A stretch of DNA of 64,000 nucleotides, taken from an uncultured Lachnospiraceae bacterium. GTDB lineage: Bacteria > Bacillota > Clostridia > Lachnospirales > Lachnospiraceae. A program made the translations under genes and the position numbers. The notes beneath the pieces were generated by a model, which was not told the origin of the DNA, made no database searches, and saw only the letters and a program-made list of their open reading frames with translations. Shown in pieces: positions 1 through 8,753 of the stretch (positions are counted from its first letter, which is position 1; each line of letters starts with the position of its first letter). The DNA is taken from contig CAJTSL010000015.1 of the NCBI GenBank assembly GCA_910578845.1, positions 13,677 to 77,676 of the forward strand, in the 5' to 3' direction.

Positions 1-1081
1 CTATCTTCGTGTGTCGCAGGAAATGAAGACCAAGCCGACGCAGGCAAGCGTTAAGGAATTGCAGGGAATGGGCATCCGGCCGGATATCATTGTATGCCGG
101 AGCGAATATCCGTTAGAGCCGGGCCTCAAAGACAAAATAGCATTGTTCTGTAACGTGCCAAGCAATCATGTGTTGCAAAACCTTGATGTAGAATATCTGT
201 ATGAAGCGCCTCTAGCGATGGAGAAAGAACGCCTTGCCCAAGTTGCGTGCGAATGCCTGAACCTGGATTGTCCCGAGCCGGATCTAGCCGACTGGAAAGC
301 TATGGTAGAATCTTTACGGACGCCTACCGATGAAATTACGATAGCGCTTGTCGGAAAATATACACAGCTCCATGACGCTTATATTAGTGTTGTGGAGGCC
401 TTGAAACATGGCGGTATTTCTAACCGCTGCGTCGTTAACCTTAAATGGGTGGATTCTGAAACCGTAACGACAGATAATATAGCGGATATCCTTGGAGACG
501 TAAACGGCATCCTCGTTCCCGGAGGCTTTGGCGATAGGGGCATTAATGGAATGCTTTATTCCATCCGTTATGCGAGAGAACATAGCATCCCATATTTAGG
601 CCTTTGTCTTGGCATGCAGCTATCTATTGTAGAATTTGCAAGAAATGTTATCGGCTATAATGATGCGCACAGTATTGAGCTAGACCCATCCACGACACAT
701 CCGGTCATTGCGCTGATGCCTGACCAAAATGACGTGGAAGATATCGGTGGCACTTTAAGGCTTGGCTCTTATCCCTGTGTCTTGGACAAGTCTTCTAAGG
801 CATACGAATTATATGGAGAAGAGACAATCCATGAAAGACATAGACATCGTTATGAAGTCAATAATGATTACCGCGCTGTACTGACAGAAAACGGCATGAA
901 ATTATCAGGCCTTTCTCCGGACAGCCGGATCATAGAAATGTGCGAACTGCCCGGGCATCCCTTCTTTGTTGCCACGCAGGCGCATCCCGAACTGAAGTCT
1001 AGGCCGAACAGGCCACATCCTTTGTTCAAAGGATTTGTCAAGGCAGCCCTAGACTACAAGAATCCGGGATCCTGTAAATAA
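1..1081 (+). CDS. pyrG: CTP synthase, C-terminal part (5' end outside window)
   Basis: CTP synthase makes CTP from UTP, ATP and glutamine, the last step of pyrimidine nucleotide synthesis in the cytoplasm. The reading frame is already open at base 2, so the gene begins upstream; about 360 of the usual ~535 residues are present. Seen: the end of the synthase domain (KTKPTQ motif, then the CRSEYPL and IALFCNVP stretches), then a class I glutamine amidotransferase domain with the oxyanion PGGFGDRG loop, the nucleophile Cys in GLCLGMQ, the RHRHRYEVN stretch and the catalytic His-Pro-Glu in QAHPE near the C-terminus. All catalytic residues of the visible part are intact. The final residues match the family's normal end, so the stop is real. 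The product name is secure. Confidence 0.97.
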   Translation, partial: YLRVSQEMKTKPTQASVKELQGMGIRPDIIVCRSEYPLEPGLKDKIALFCNVPSNHVLQNLDVEYLYEAPLAMEKERLAQVACECLNLDCPEPDLADWKAMVESLRTPTDEITIALVGKYTQLHDAYISVVEALKHGGISNRCVVNLKWVDSETVTTDNIADILGDVNGILVPGGFGDRGINGMLYSIRYAREHSIPYLGLCLGMQLSIVEFARNVIGYNDAHSIELDPSTTHPVIALMPDQNDVEDIGGTLRLGSYPCVLDKSSKAYELYGEETIHERHRHRYEVNNDYRAVLTENGMKLSGLSPDSRIIEMCELPGHPFFVATQAHPELKSRPNRPHPLFKGFVKAALDYKNPGSCK

Positions 1082-1119
1082 TATTATCCTGTTAAACAGC
1101 CGTATCAAAGTACATGCAA

Positions 1120-1160
1120 AACAGCCGGGATTTTATATATGTCCCGGCTGTTCTTTCGTG
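1120..1160. terminator. Bidirectional hairpin terminator after pyrG
   Basis: A perfect 11-bp stem (AACAGCCGGGA / TCCCGGCTGTT) with an 11-base loop. On the plus strand it is followed by a T-rich stretch (TCTTTC) and ends pyrG. On the minus strand it is followed by TTTTGC and can also end the convergent coiled-coil gene. Confidence 0.8.
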
Positions 1161-1218
1161 CTGTATATTCTTTCCGTTTCCTTACGCGCCTCTTTTGGCG
1201 TGCAGCTTCATAATCCTT

Positions 1219-2292
1219 TTATTGCTCTACTTTGGCATCCACCTTAGCGCCTTTTAAATCCTCTTCCAACAATTTCATCCGTTGCAACATCTCTTTAATC
1301 GCTACCTGTGCCTTCGCTGCGGTGGAAGAAGGCATGATGATATTTTCTCCCACTTCCTGTAAAAGAGCTGCCTGTTCCCTGGCCTCTTGGCGTTGGTCGG
1401 CTTTAATCTCTTCCATGTCCTGGTTCTCTTCCTGCTTGATCTCTAGCTCTTCTTGCTGTATCTCTTTATCTGTTTTTTCTTCTTCGAGCTTTTCTTCCTG
1501 CTCTTCTTTCTCTTCGGCTTTATCTTCCGCTTCTTCTCTCTTATCTTCTAGCGTCTCATCGACATGGTCTTGCGCCTCTCCAACTAACATGCCAATGATA
1601 TCCTTACTGGCATCGGCATTGATTTCATCGGCTTCTTTCAGTGCATCCACCATGCCGTGGTCTTTTAAGCGCTCTAATTTGATTGCGCGGATGGCTCCGG
1701 TTTCTGCACGGATTCCCTCCTGCGCATCCTCAATATTTTTCTCGAAGAAACTGTTTTCATTGTCGATGCTCAAAATACGCTGCTGGTACTCTGTAAGAGG
1801 CTTGCCATCAAGTTCCTTAAGGCGCTCCTTCTCTTCTTTTGTCAGGCTCACCCTTGTATCTGGCTTCTTCGCTCGTCGCGCTTTCTCCATCAGTTCTAAG
1901 TCTTTCTGTTCCTGGCTGTCATCTGACACGCCATATGTCTTCTGTAGTTCGGCTTTATGGGCATTATTAGAGTCTATGATATCCATATTCTCATTAATAT
2001 CTTCTTCCAGTTCTTCTATATGTGTTCTTCGCTCTGCAAGATCCATATCAATTTTCCGCTCTGCATCCCATGCATCACCGACAACCTTCAATGCTTTCTT
2101 TTGTGCCTGCTCCTTACGCATCAGAATAGAATCCAATTTGCCGTCCAGCTCATTCATATTAATAGAGCCATTCTTCACTTGCTCAGAATCTGTTTCGTTT
2201 ACTCTTGCATCTTTACGGTTCTTCGCATTTTCATTCTGATGCACTAACATATTACGTTCACTTGCACTTGCTCCTGTTACCTGTACTGCCAT
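1219..2292 (-). CDS. Acidic coiled-coil protein of unknown function
   Basis: I do not recognise a family. The start is an ATG with AGGAGG a few bases upstream. The 357-residue product has no signal peptide and no membrane segment, so it is probably cytoplasmic. Residues ~85-310 are dominated by Glu, Lys, Gln and Asp with heptad-like spacing, with an extremely Glu/Lys-rich stretch at ~240-310. The last ~45 residues are less charged and carry a short Ser/Thr/Ala patch. The gene stands alone, convergent with pyrG and preceded by 180 bp after the GH3 gene's terminator. It could be a scaffold or filament-forming protein. Only the coding status and coiled-coil nature are supported. Confidence 0.8.
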   Translation of the reverse strand: MAVQVTGASASERNMLVHQNENAKNRKDARVNETDSEQVKNGSINMNELDGKLDSILMRKEQAQKKALKVVGDAWDAERKIDMDLAERRTHIEELEEDINENMDIIDSNNAHKAELQKTYGVSDDSQEQKDLELMEKARRAKKPDTRVSLTKEEKERLKELDGKPLTEYQQRILSIDNENSFFEKNIEDAQEGIRAETGAIRAIKLERLKDHGMVDALKEADEINADASKDIIGMLVGEAQDHVDETLEDKREEAEDKAEEKEEQEEKLEEEKTDKEIQQEELEIKQEENQDMEEIKADQRQEAREQAALLQEVGENIIMPSSTAAKAQVAIKEMLQRMKLLEEDLKGAKVDAKVEQ

Positions 2293-2426
2293 CTGTCATA
2301 ACCTCCTTGTCTTTTTGTAGCGAAATCCGTTTCTCCAGGTTTATTGTCTCCTGATATCACATTTATGCCTGCAATATATGTTCTATCTATTTATATCGGC
2401 CAGTTTTTCCCACTTCCTTACACAAA

Positions 2427-2460
2427 CGAAAAGAGGATGTCATGAAACATCCTCTTTTCG
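2427..2460 (-). terminator. Perfect 14-bp hairpin terminator of the GH3 gene
   Basis: CGAAAAGAGGATGT pairs perfectly with ACATCCTCTTTTCG around a 6-base loop. It lies 13 bases past the stop codon of the GH3 gene and is followed on the minus strand by TTTG. Confidence 0.8.
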
Positions 2461-2473
2461 ATGTAAACGGAAT

Positions 2474-4744
2474 TTACTCCAATGCATTCAGCTTATCTAC
2501 CAGTTCCTGTACATCTCCCATAGATACGCCTCCGCCGAAGCTAACCGGCCCACGTAACGGCATATATTGCAGCATCGCATTTGCCATCTCTTCAGATATT
2601 GCTTCCGTTGCTACATCTTTCTCTTCCGAGCCTCCGCCAAACATGCTTTTTCTCACCATCGGCTTCACGAGCTCCCATGCCCTGGCATCGGCCATAACAT
2701 CTCCTATCGTCGTATCTGTCGTATAGACGAACGGCAGCTTCACGGTAGATTCCACTGTAACGGTGCCTGATAAGACGATATCCCTGGATGACTTACCGAT
2801 TAAGATATCGAATTCTCCGGTTTCCACATGCCAGTCATGGATTTTCACGCTATAATAAGCAAAAGCTCTTTTATCCAATGTAAATGTAACCGTCTTTGTT
2901 TCCCCGGGAGCCAGCTCTACTTTTGCAAAGTCACGCAATTCTTTGACCGGACGGATGACCGTGCTTTCCTTATCCGCAACATAAAGCTGTACGACTTCCT
3001 TGCCCGTCACTTTGCCCGTATTCTTCACATCTACTGTCACCGTCAGTGTATCGGTATCCTGCATCTTTTCTTTGTCAATCGTCAGATTCGAATACTCAAA
3101 ATCGGTATAAGAAAGACCGAATCCAAACGGGAAAAGGACATCCATCTTCTTCTTATCATAATAACGGTATCCTACGAAAATGCCCTCTCTATATTCCACC
3201 ATATCGCCTTCGCCAAGATAGGACAAATAAGACGGATTGTCTTCCAGTTTGAGCGGGAAAGTTTCCGGCAGCTTCGCGCTCGGATTGACTTTGCCAAACA
3301 GGATATCGCATACAGCGCCTCCCACTGCCTGACCGCCCAGATACGCTTCCACAATTCCTTTTACTTGATTTACCCAAGGCATTTCTACAGGAGAGCCGTT
3401 ATGCAATACGACTACTGTATTAGGTTGGGCTGCCGCTATTTTTTCGATCAATTCGTTCTGGCAGTTTGGCATAGACATATGCTTCCTGTCAAATCCTTCC
3501 GATTCAAAAGCATCCGGGAGGCCTGCAAAAATTACTGCTACTTTCGCCTTCTTCGCTGCTTCAATCGCTTCCGCAAGCAACTTCTCATCCGTCTCGTCTA
3601 TATCATCACGATAGCCTTGCGCATAGACGATATTAGCCATGCCGTCTACGGCATCCATTGCAGAAGTCACCTTGTGGCTATTAATATGAGAGCTTCCGCC
3701 GCCTTGATAGCGCGGATTTGCAGCATATTTGCCGATAAAAGCAATATCTTCTTTCTCATCTAACGGCAGAATATCCTCATTCTTTAATAAAACAATCGTT
3801 TCTTCCGCTACTTTACGCGCTATTTCATGGTCTTTATCTTTATCCCAAACAGCGTTTTTGTCCTTATTCTCTTCAAAGCGGAATACGATATTCAAAATAC
3901 GTTCTACTGCTTTATCTACGACTTTTTCTTTTAAAGTGCCGCCTTGTACCGCGCCTACTATCAGCTTATCATTTGCGCCAAGAGAGGAGGGCATCTCTAG
4001 GTCCAATCCCGCTTTTAAGTCTTCTACCCTGTTATTGACCGCGCCCCAGTCACTCATCACATAACCGTCAAATCCCCATTCGCCGCGCAGCGTCTCTGTC
4101 AGATATTTATGGTTCTCAGCCGCATAGGTTCCGTTGATCTTATTATAGGAACACATAACAGTCCATGGTTTCTGCTTCTTCACTGCTCCTTCAAAAGCTG
4201 CCAGATATATTTCATGCAGCGTTCTCTCATCCACGCGGGAATCCCCTGACATTCTTCTCGTTTCCTGATTGTTCGCCAGAAAATGTTTGATGCTGGTACC
4301 CACGTTCTTACTCTGAACGCCCTTAATCAAAGCGCCCGCCATTTCCGTTGCCACAAGCGGGTCTTCCGAATAATATTCGAAATTACGTCCACATAACGGA
4401 GAACGCTTAATATTCACCGCCGGGCCTAAAATAACACTAATGCCTTCCGCCTGGCATTCATTGCCAATGGTTTCTCCCATCTGCGTGATCAGTTCTCTGT
4501 TAAAAGATGCCGCCGTTCCACATCCTGCCGGGAAGCAAACTGCCTTAATGCTATCATTGACACCAAGGTGATCGCCCTCCTGGTCTTGCTTCCTAAGTCC
4601 GTGAGGCCCGTCAGAAACCATGCTCGCCGGAATACCCAACCGCGGTATTGCCTCCGTATGCCAGAAATCTGCTCCCGAACAAATTGTCGCTTTCTCCTGT
4701 AGCGTCATCCGTTTCACTAGTTCCTTGATTTTTTCTGCTGTCAT
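2474..4744 (-). CDS. Glycoside hydrolase family 3 beta-glucosidase-type enzyme
   Basis: A GH3 exo-glycosidase with the usual layout: N-terminal TIM-barrel domain (opening MTAEKIKELVKRM, then SDGPHGLRKQ), the nucleophile Asp in the VMSDWGAV motif, the alpha/beta sandwich domain, and a C-terminal fibronectin-III-like domain (QLYVADKESTVIRPVKELRDF). It has no signal peptide, so it should act in the cytoplasm on imported beta-glucosides or xylosides; the exact sugar cannot be read. The open frame extends 35 codons further upstream to 4849, and that ATG also has an AAGGAG. However, it lies inside the terminator hairpin of the preceding gene, and the family starts at the MTAEK sequence, which has GGAGGAGG ten bases ahead. 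I therefore place the start at 4744. An unusual detail is a ~65-residue non-conserved tail rich in Met and Gly. Confidence 0.93.
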   Translation of the reverse strand: MTAEKIKELVKRMTLQEKATICSGADFWHTEAIPRLGIPASMVSDGPHGLRKQDQEGDHLGVNDSIKAVCFPAGCGTAASFNRELITQMGETIGNECQAEGISVILGPAVNIKRSPLCGRNFEYYSEDPLVATEMAGALIKGVQSKNVGTSIKHFLANNQETRRMSGDSRVDERTLHEIYLAAFEGAVKKQKPWTVMCSYNKINGTYAAENHKYLTETLRGEWGFDGYVMSDWGAVNNRVEDLKAGLDLEMPSSLGANDKLIVGAVQGGTLKEKVVDKAVERILNIVFRFEENKDKNAVWDKDKDHEIARKVAEETIVLLKNEDILPLDEKEDIAFIGKYAANPRYQGGGSSHINSHKVTSAMDAVDGMANIVYAQGYRDDIDETDEKLLAEAIEAAKKAKVAVIFAGLPDAFESEGFDRKHMSMPNCQNELIEKIAAAQPNTVVVLHNGSPVEMPWVNQVKGIVEAYLGGQAVGGAVCDILFGKVNPSAKLPETFPLKLEDNPSYLSYLGEGDMVEYREGIFVGYRYYDKKKMDVLFPFGFGLSYTDFEYSNLTIDKEKMQDTDTLTVTVDVKNTGKVTGKEVVQLYVADKESTVIRPVKELRDFAKVELAPGETKTVTFTLDKRAFAYYSVKIHDWHVETGEFDILIGKSSRDIVLSGTVTVESTVKLPFVYTTDTTIGDVMADARAWELVKPMVRKSMFGGGSEEKDVATEAISEEMANAMLQYMPLRGPVSFGGGVSMGDVQELVDKLNALE

Positions 4745-4813
4745 CCCCCTATAAACCTCCTCCATATGATATGTCTTATATAATGATATTATTGCAGGGT
4801 AACCCATATTTCT

Positions 4814-4873
4814 CCAAAAAAAGTCCCGCACCCTCTTATAGTAAGGCATACGAGACTCCTTATGCAGGACTTC
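4814..4873 (-). terminator. Rho-independent terminator between the small gene at 4875 and GH3
   Basis: Directly after the stop codon of the small gene, AAGTCCTGCA pairs with TGCGGGACTT and is followed by a run of seven Ts. A second inner stem (TAAGG...CCTTA) sits in the loop. The upstream alternative ATG of the GH3 gene falls inside this hairpin, which argues against its use. Confidence 0.75.
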
Positions 4874-4874
4874 C

Positions 4875-5084
4875 TTAGCGCAACATCTGTTGGTCTAAAA
4901 GCTCCTTCAGCGCTTCATCCCCGATGCTGACCCATGCGTCCTCTTCTTCTGCATTCAGTCCAAGATATTCCCGAAGCGTCATGGAATCATCATGAAATCC
5001 CCACTCCTGGCTATAATCATCAATCTCTTCGAACGCAATCTCACCGGCGATATATTTTTCTTTAAACGTTTTCCCCAATGTCAT
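4875..5084 (-). CDS. Small acidic hypothetical protein (about 69 residues)
   Basis: A short protein whose sequence from MTLGKTFKEKYIAG onward looks like a small uncharacterised protein common in Lachnospiraceae. It has a basic start, a central GEIAFEEIDDY segment, the MTLREYLGL motif and an acidic end with a KELLDQQ tail. The open frame extends 24 codons upstream (to 5156), but that extension is atypical and GGGAG stands just before the ATG at 5084, although with only three bases of spacing. It follows the C-S lyase gene after 73 bp on the same strand and is ended by its own terminator. Function unknown. Confidence 0.7.
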   Translation of the reverse strand: MTLGKTFKEKYIAGEIAFEEIDDYSQEWGFHDDSMTLREYLGLNAEEEDAWVSIGDEALKELLDQQMLR

Positions 5085-5157
5085 ATACTCCCTATCCGGC
5101 AGGAATCTTTCTGAAAATTTCCCGCCAAATCCTAAATTCATTATACAAAAGAACACT

Positions 5158-6339
5158 TTATACTGTCAATGCCTTGACTGCTATTTCCAGCCGCTTTAGC
5201 GCATCTTCCAAGACGCTTCTCGGACAGGCAATGTTAATCCGTTCAAATCCTTCTCCCGCTTTACCAAAGATTGCTCCCCGGTCCAGCCAAAGCTTTGCCT
5301 GATGCACTATCATATTCTCTAGCGCTTCTTCCGACAAACCCAGCGCCCGGCAGTCCAGCCAGATCAAATAAGTGCCTTCCGGCTCTATCAGCCGGATCTG
5401 CGGAATATGTCTCTCCAGATAATCCCTTGCAAAATCCAGGTTTCCTTTCAGATATTCCTTTAACTGCTCTAACCACTCTCTTCCGCCTTCGTAGGCAGCC
5501 TGACAGGCGTGCTGCCCTATCATGTTCACATGGCAATACCCTATTGCAGCCATCTTTTGTACAAATGCATTCCGCATCTCCTCATTGGGTATCCATATAT
5601 TAGAAGCCTGTAACCCTGCGAGATTAAAAGTCTTGCTTGGCGCCGTACAGACAATGCTGATATCCTTTAGCCTTTCATCTACCGTCGGCAGCATATAATG
5701 CTTATGTCCCGGATATACGAAATCACTATGGATTTCGTCACTGACAATCTTCACGCCGTGCCGCAAGCAAATATCCCCGATACGCCAAAGCTCTTCTTTC
5801 GTCCATACCCTTCCGACCGGGTTATGGGGGCTACATAGCAGAAAGAGCTTCACGTTTTCTTGTACGATCTTCTCCTCAAAATCTTCGAAATCCATTTCAT
5901 AATGGCCATCTGCTAAAATCAATCCATTATCCACTAGCTTTCGATTGTTGTCCTTGATCACTGCACTAAACGGATAGTAGACCGGCTGCTGTACCAAAAT
6001 GCTGTCTCCCTCTTTTGTCAATGCCAAAATAGCTGTCGCCAAGGCAAAAACAACACCTGGCGTTTTCACAAGCCATTCTTTCTCCACCTTCCAATCGAAA
6101 TAAGCATCATACCAATTCGCAAGGGCATGAAAATAGTCCTCTTTACTATCCGTGTATCCGAAAATACCAAACGTTACATCTTTCTGTAACCGCTCTACAA
6201 TACAAGGCGCTGCCTTAAAATCCATATCCGCCACCCATAATGGCAGAACATCCTCCGGCATTCCTTTTTCTGCTGCAAAATCATATTTTACGCAGCCGCT
6301 TTGTCTTCTATCCACAACTTCATCAAAATCGTATCGCAT
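5158..6339 (-). CDS. PatB/MalY-type C-S lyase (cystathionine beta-lyase-like, PLP enzyme)
   Basis: A fold-type I PLP enzyme of the MalY/PatB branch of aminotransferases, which cleaves C-S bonds in cystathionine or cysteine conjugates in the cytoplasm. Seen: an N-terminal PLWVADMDF motif typical of the branch, PHNPVGRVW at ~171, SDEIHSD with the Asp that contacts the pyridine ring (D201), and the Schiff-base lysine K236 in APSKTFNLAGLQ. The C-terminal domain ends with the RINIACPRS motif carrying the carboxylate-binding Arg. Length 393 is normal. The start ATG has AAGGA upstream. Whether it serves methionine synthesis or cysteine breakdown cannot be told; no sulfur-pathway genes are next to it. 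Confidence 0.93.
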   Translation of the reverse strand: MRYDFDEVVDRRQSGCVKYDFAAEKGMPEDVLPLWVADMDFKAAPCIVERLQKDVTFGIFGYTDSKEDYFHALANWYDAYFDWKVEKEWLVKTPGVVFALATAILALTKEGDSILVQQPVYYPFSAVIKDNNRKLVDNGLILADGHYEMDFEDFEEKIVQENVKLFLLCSPHNPVGRVWTKEELWRIGDICLRHGVKIVSDEIHSDFVYPGHKHYMLPTVDERLKDISIVCTAPSKTFNLAGLQASNIWIPNEEMRNAFVQKMAAIGYCHVNMIGQHACQAAYEGGREWLEQLKEYLKGNLDFARDYLERHIPQIRLIEPEGTYLIWLDCRALGLSEEALENMIVHQAKLWLDRGAIFGKAGEGFERINIACPRSVLEDALKRLEIAVKALTV

Positions 6340-6408
6340 TGTCCTTATCCATCCTTGTCCTTGTTTCGCTTACACGCCTATTTCCATCATGGCTTATTCG
6401 CCCCTATC

Positions 6409-7104
6409 TTAATCCAATCCGACAACCCCATCAACCGGTAAAGACAAGACCATGCCCTGTGCTTCGCTCTGCATGCCACAGCTTTTTCCGATTGCCTGCA
6501 TAATGGCTTGTTTTTCATCCTTCCTGGCCAGGATCATAACCACTTCCCGTTCTTCCTGAACGCTGATTTTCCAGAACTTCATCGCCTCCGCACTCCCGAT
6601 ACGTCTGCTATGGAACACGGTACCGCCCGAAGCGCCTACCGGCCTTGCCGCATTCATTACTTCTTCGCTGAACCCTTGATTGACAATCGCCATGATCATA
6701 TAATATTCACTTCCTGCCATCCCTGCGTCATTCCTTTCCAATAATGTTCTGTTTACTTCCGGCTGCAATGAATCAATAAGCTGGACGATATGCCCGCTGC
6801 CACCGGATATGATAACCGTAAATGCGATCCCGGTATTTGGCATGCCAAGATGAAGCTTCTTCTGTAGCTTCGTGAGCATCTCTCCTGCAAATGCCTTCGG
6901 CATCATGCTCATCAATATATTTTTATCGACCCCATCAAGGCCTAGCATATCCATGACCTCACTTGATGCAGTCCCCTGCGCATGGAAAATATACTGCACC
7001 GGCACATCGCTTTGATTGAACAAATCTACTGCTTTTTTGGTCAGCTTGGGCGTCGCAACCAGAAATAGCATGCGATAAGACGCGTTTTTATGATTTGCTG
7101 TCAT
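6409..7104 (-). CDS. P-II-like regulatory protein paired with DUF1538
   Basis: A 231-residue protein that looks like two P-II-type halves. The C-terminal half is clearest: YYMIMAIVNQGFSEEVMNAA, then GASGGTVFHSRRIG, then EEREVVMILARKDEKQAIMQAI and a final SEAQGMVLSLPVDGVVGL strand. P-II proteins are trimeric nucleotide-binding sensors that gate enzymes or transporters. The frame opens upstream at 7230, inside the DUF1538 gene. The start at 7104 is preferred because GAGGAGG lies nine bases ahead, within the last codons of the DUF1538 gene, and only four bases separate the two genes. This coupling suggests the protein regulates that membrane protein. The first half is more diverged. Confidence 0.85.
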   Translation of the reverse strand: MTANHKNASYRMLFLVATPKLTKKAVDLFNQSDVPVQYIFHAQGTASSEVMDMLGLDGVDKNILMSMMPKAFAGEMLTKLQKKLHLGMPNTGIAFTVIISGGSGHIVQLIDSLQPEVNRTLLERNDAGMAGSEYYMIMAIVNQGFSEEVMNAARPVGASGGTVFHSRRIGSAEAMKFWKISVQEEREVVMILARKDEKQAIMQAIGKSCGMQSEAQGMVLSLPVDGVVGLD

Positions 7105-7108
7105 CTGC

Positions 7109-8635
7109 CTAGTCCTCCTCAAATTCAAATATTTCATCCGCACCATCCAAGAAAACATCTTCGCGCATTGCCACTTCGTCCGCTTTCTTGAGTTTATACT
7201 GGTATACCATTCCCATAATCTGAATGGCAATTAACGGCGTCAACGCGACCAATGCCACTACGCCAAACGCATCCGTCATCACATTGCCGCCAACGGCATC
7301 ACATGCGCCCATACAAAGCGGTAATAAGAAAGTCGTCGTCATCGGCCCACTCGCCACGCCACCAGAGTCAAATGCAATACCGACAAACATTTTCGGGACT
7401 GCCCTTGATAACAGCAGCGCAATCACATACCCCGGGATAATAATCCAGTAAATCGGCAGGCCTGTCAGGACACGGAGCATAGCAAGGCCAACGCTGACCG
7501 AGACACCGATCGACAGGCACCTGTTCATAGACTGTGCCGAGACTGCTCCGTTTGTTACGTCCTCAACCTGATGGTTCAAAACCTGTATCGCAGGCTCTGC
7601 TTTTACAATATAGTAACCGATCAGCATACCGATTGGCATAAGCAGCCATCTCCAGCTTTCGGAAGCAATGTCTTTGCCCAGTGAAGAACCGACGGGCGCA
7701 AATCCGACGCTGACCCCGCATAGAAAAAGAACCAAGCCAATATATGTATATACAAATCCAATCAATACACGCTTCACCTGCCGATGCTGGTAACGGCGGC
7801 TAATCAACTGGAAAATAGCAAATACCGCTCCCACAGGGAGAAGCGACACCATAACCTCTTTGATATAAGGCGGCATGCTGGTAATGAACTCCCATACGAC
7901 ATCCCGTGTCGTCACTACATCCGCAACGCCGGACGCCATATATGCCGCTTCAGTCGGATGATAGAAGCATCCCAGGATCAGAACTGCCAGAACAGGTCCC
8001 ACGCTAGAGAGCGCTACCAAGCCGAAACTATCGCTTGATGCATTTTTATCACCTCTGACCGAGGCGAGACCGACACCCATCGCCATAATAAACGGGACAG
8101 TCATAGGCCCAGTCGTCACACCGCCTGAATCAAAAGCTACGGCAAGAAAGTTTTTCTCCACAAACAAAGACATGCCTATCAAGATAATGTAAAGTACAAT
8201 TAATATCGTTGAAAGATTAATCTGGAACAAAATCCTCACGATAGCCAAAGCAAGAAAAATACCGACGCCAACCGCCACTGTCAAAATCAGGAAATAATTT
8301 GGAATTGCTGGCACCTGCTCGGCAAGCACCTGTAAGTCCGGCTCCGAAATCGTAATGATCGCCCCCATGGAAAAACCAATCAGGCATATCAGGATAATAT
8401 GCCTCGTCTTGGATATCTGTACGCCAATACCTTCTCCAAGAGGCGTCATTGACATTTCCGCTCCTAGCTGGAAGAATCCCATGCCTATGACTAACAGGAC
8501 TGCTCCGGTAATGAACATGACCATTGTCCCTAACTTTACAGGAACCAATAATATACTAAGCAATAACACGATACCTGTGATTGGCAAGACTGCGGAAAGA
8601 GATTCTAGTATTTTTTCTTTTAACTTCTGGTTCAA
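7109..8635 (-). CDS. DUF1538 family integral membrane protein with two repeated halves
   Basis: A polytopic membrane protein of ~12 hydrophobic segments made of two homologous DUF1538 units. The signature FDSGGVTTGPM (168-178) recurs as FDSGGVASGPM (422-432), 254 residues later, so the protein is an internal duplication, likely with inverted or pseudo-symmetric topology as in transporters. Each half also has a SDSFG/TDAFG-VALVALTP stretch after the signature. The start is a TTG with AGGTGA upstream. The acidic C-terminal tail (DEIFEFEED) contains the ribosome site of the P-II-like gene. Known: the family is uncharacterised or only recently studied. Inferred: a transporter gated by the neighbouring P-II-like protein, perhaps linked to nitrogen status since glnA is the next gene upstream. 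Confidence 0.9.
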   Translation of the reverse strand: MNQKLKEKILESLSAVLPITGIVLLLSILLVPVKLGTMVMFITGAVLLVIGMGFFQLGAEMSMTPLGEGIGVQISKTRHIILICLIGFSMGAIITISEPDLQVLAEQVPAIPNYFLILTVAVGVGIFLALAIVRILFQINLSTILIVLYIILIGMSLFVEKNFLAVAFDSGGVTTGPMTVPFIMAMGVGLASVRGDKNASSDSFGLVALSSVGPVLAVLILGCFYHPTEAAYMASGVADVVTTRDVVWEFITSMPPYIKEVMVSLLPVGAVFAIFQLISRRYQHRQVKRVLIGFVYTYIGLVLFLCGVSVGFAPVGSSLGKDIASESWRWLLMPIGMLIGYYIVKAEPAIQVLNHQVEDVTNGAVSAQSMNRCLSIGVSVSVGLAMLRVLTGLPIYWIIIPGYVIALLLSRAVPKMFVGIAFDSGGVASGPMTTTFLLPLCMGACDAVGGNVMTDAFGVVALVALTPLIAIQIMGMVYQYKLKKADEVAMREDVFLDGADEIFEFEED

Positions 8636-8753
8636 AATATCACCTCTCTATTGTCACTTCATTTCGATATCATATCTTTCTTTGGGTCCATTCTATATCA
8701 TCTTATTTCCCTTTAAAGTTTATAAAACTTTATCACTTATTAGACCCTAAAAT

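Noticed and set aside
1232..2239. A long plus-strand open frame opposite the coiled-coil gene.
   Set aside because: It is a Ser-rich shadow of the Glu/Lys-rich minus-strand gene and has no ribosome site.
2828..3763. A plus-strand frame of ~310 codons opposite the GH3 gene.
   Set aside because: It lies entirely in the GH3 gene and has no family features or start signal.
4849..4849. ATG at 4849 as the GH3 start.
   Set aside because: It falls in the terminator hairpin of the previous gene, and the extra 35 residues are atypical for the family.
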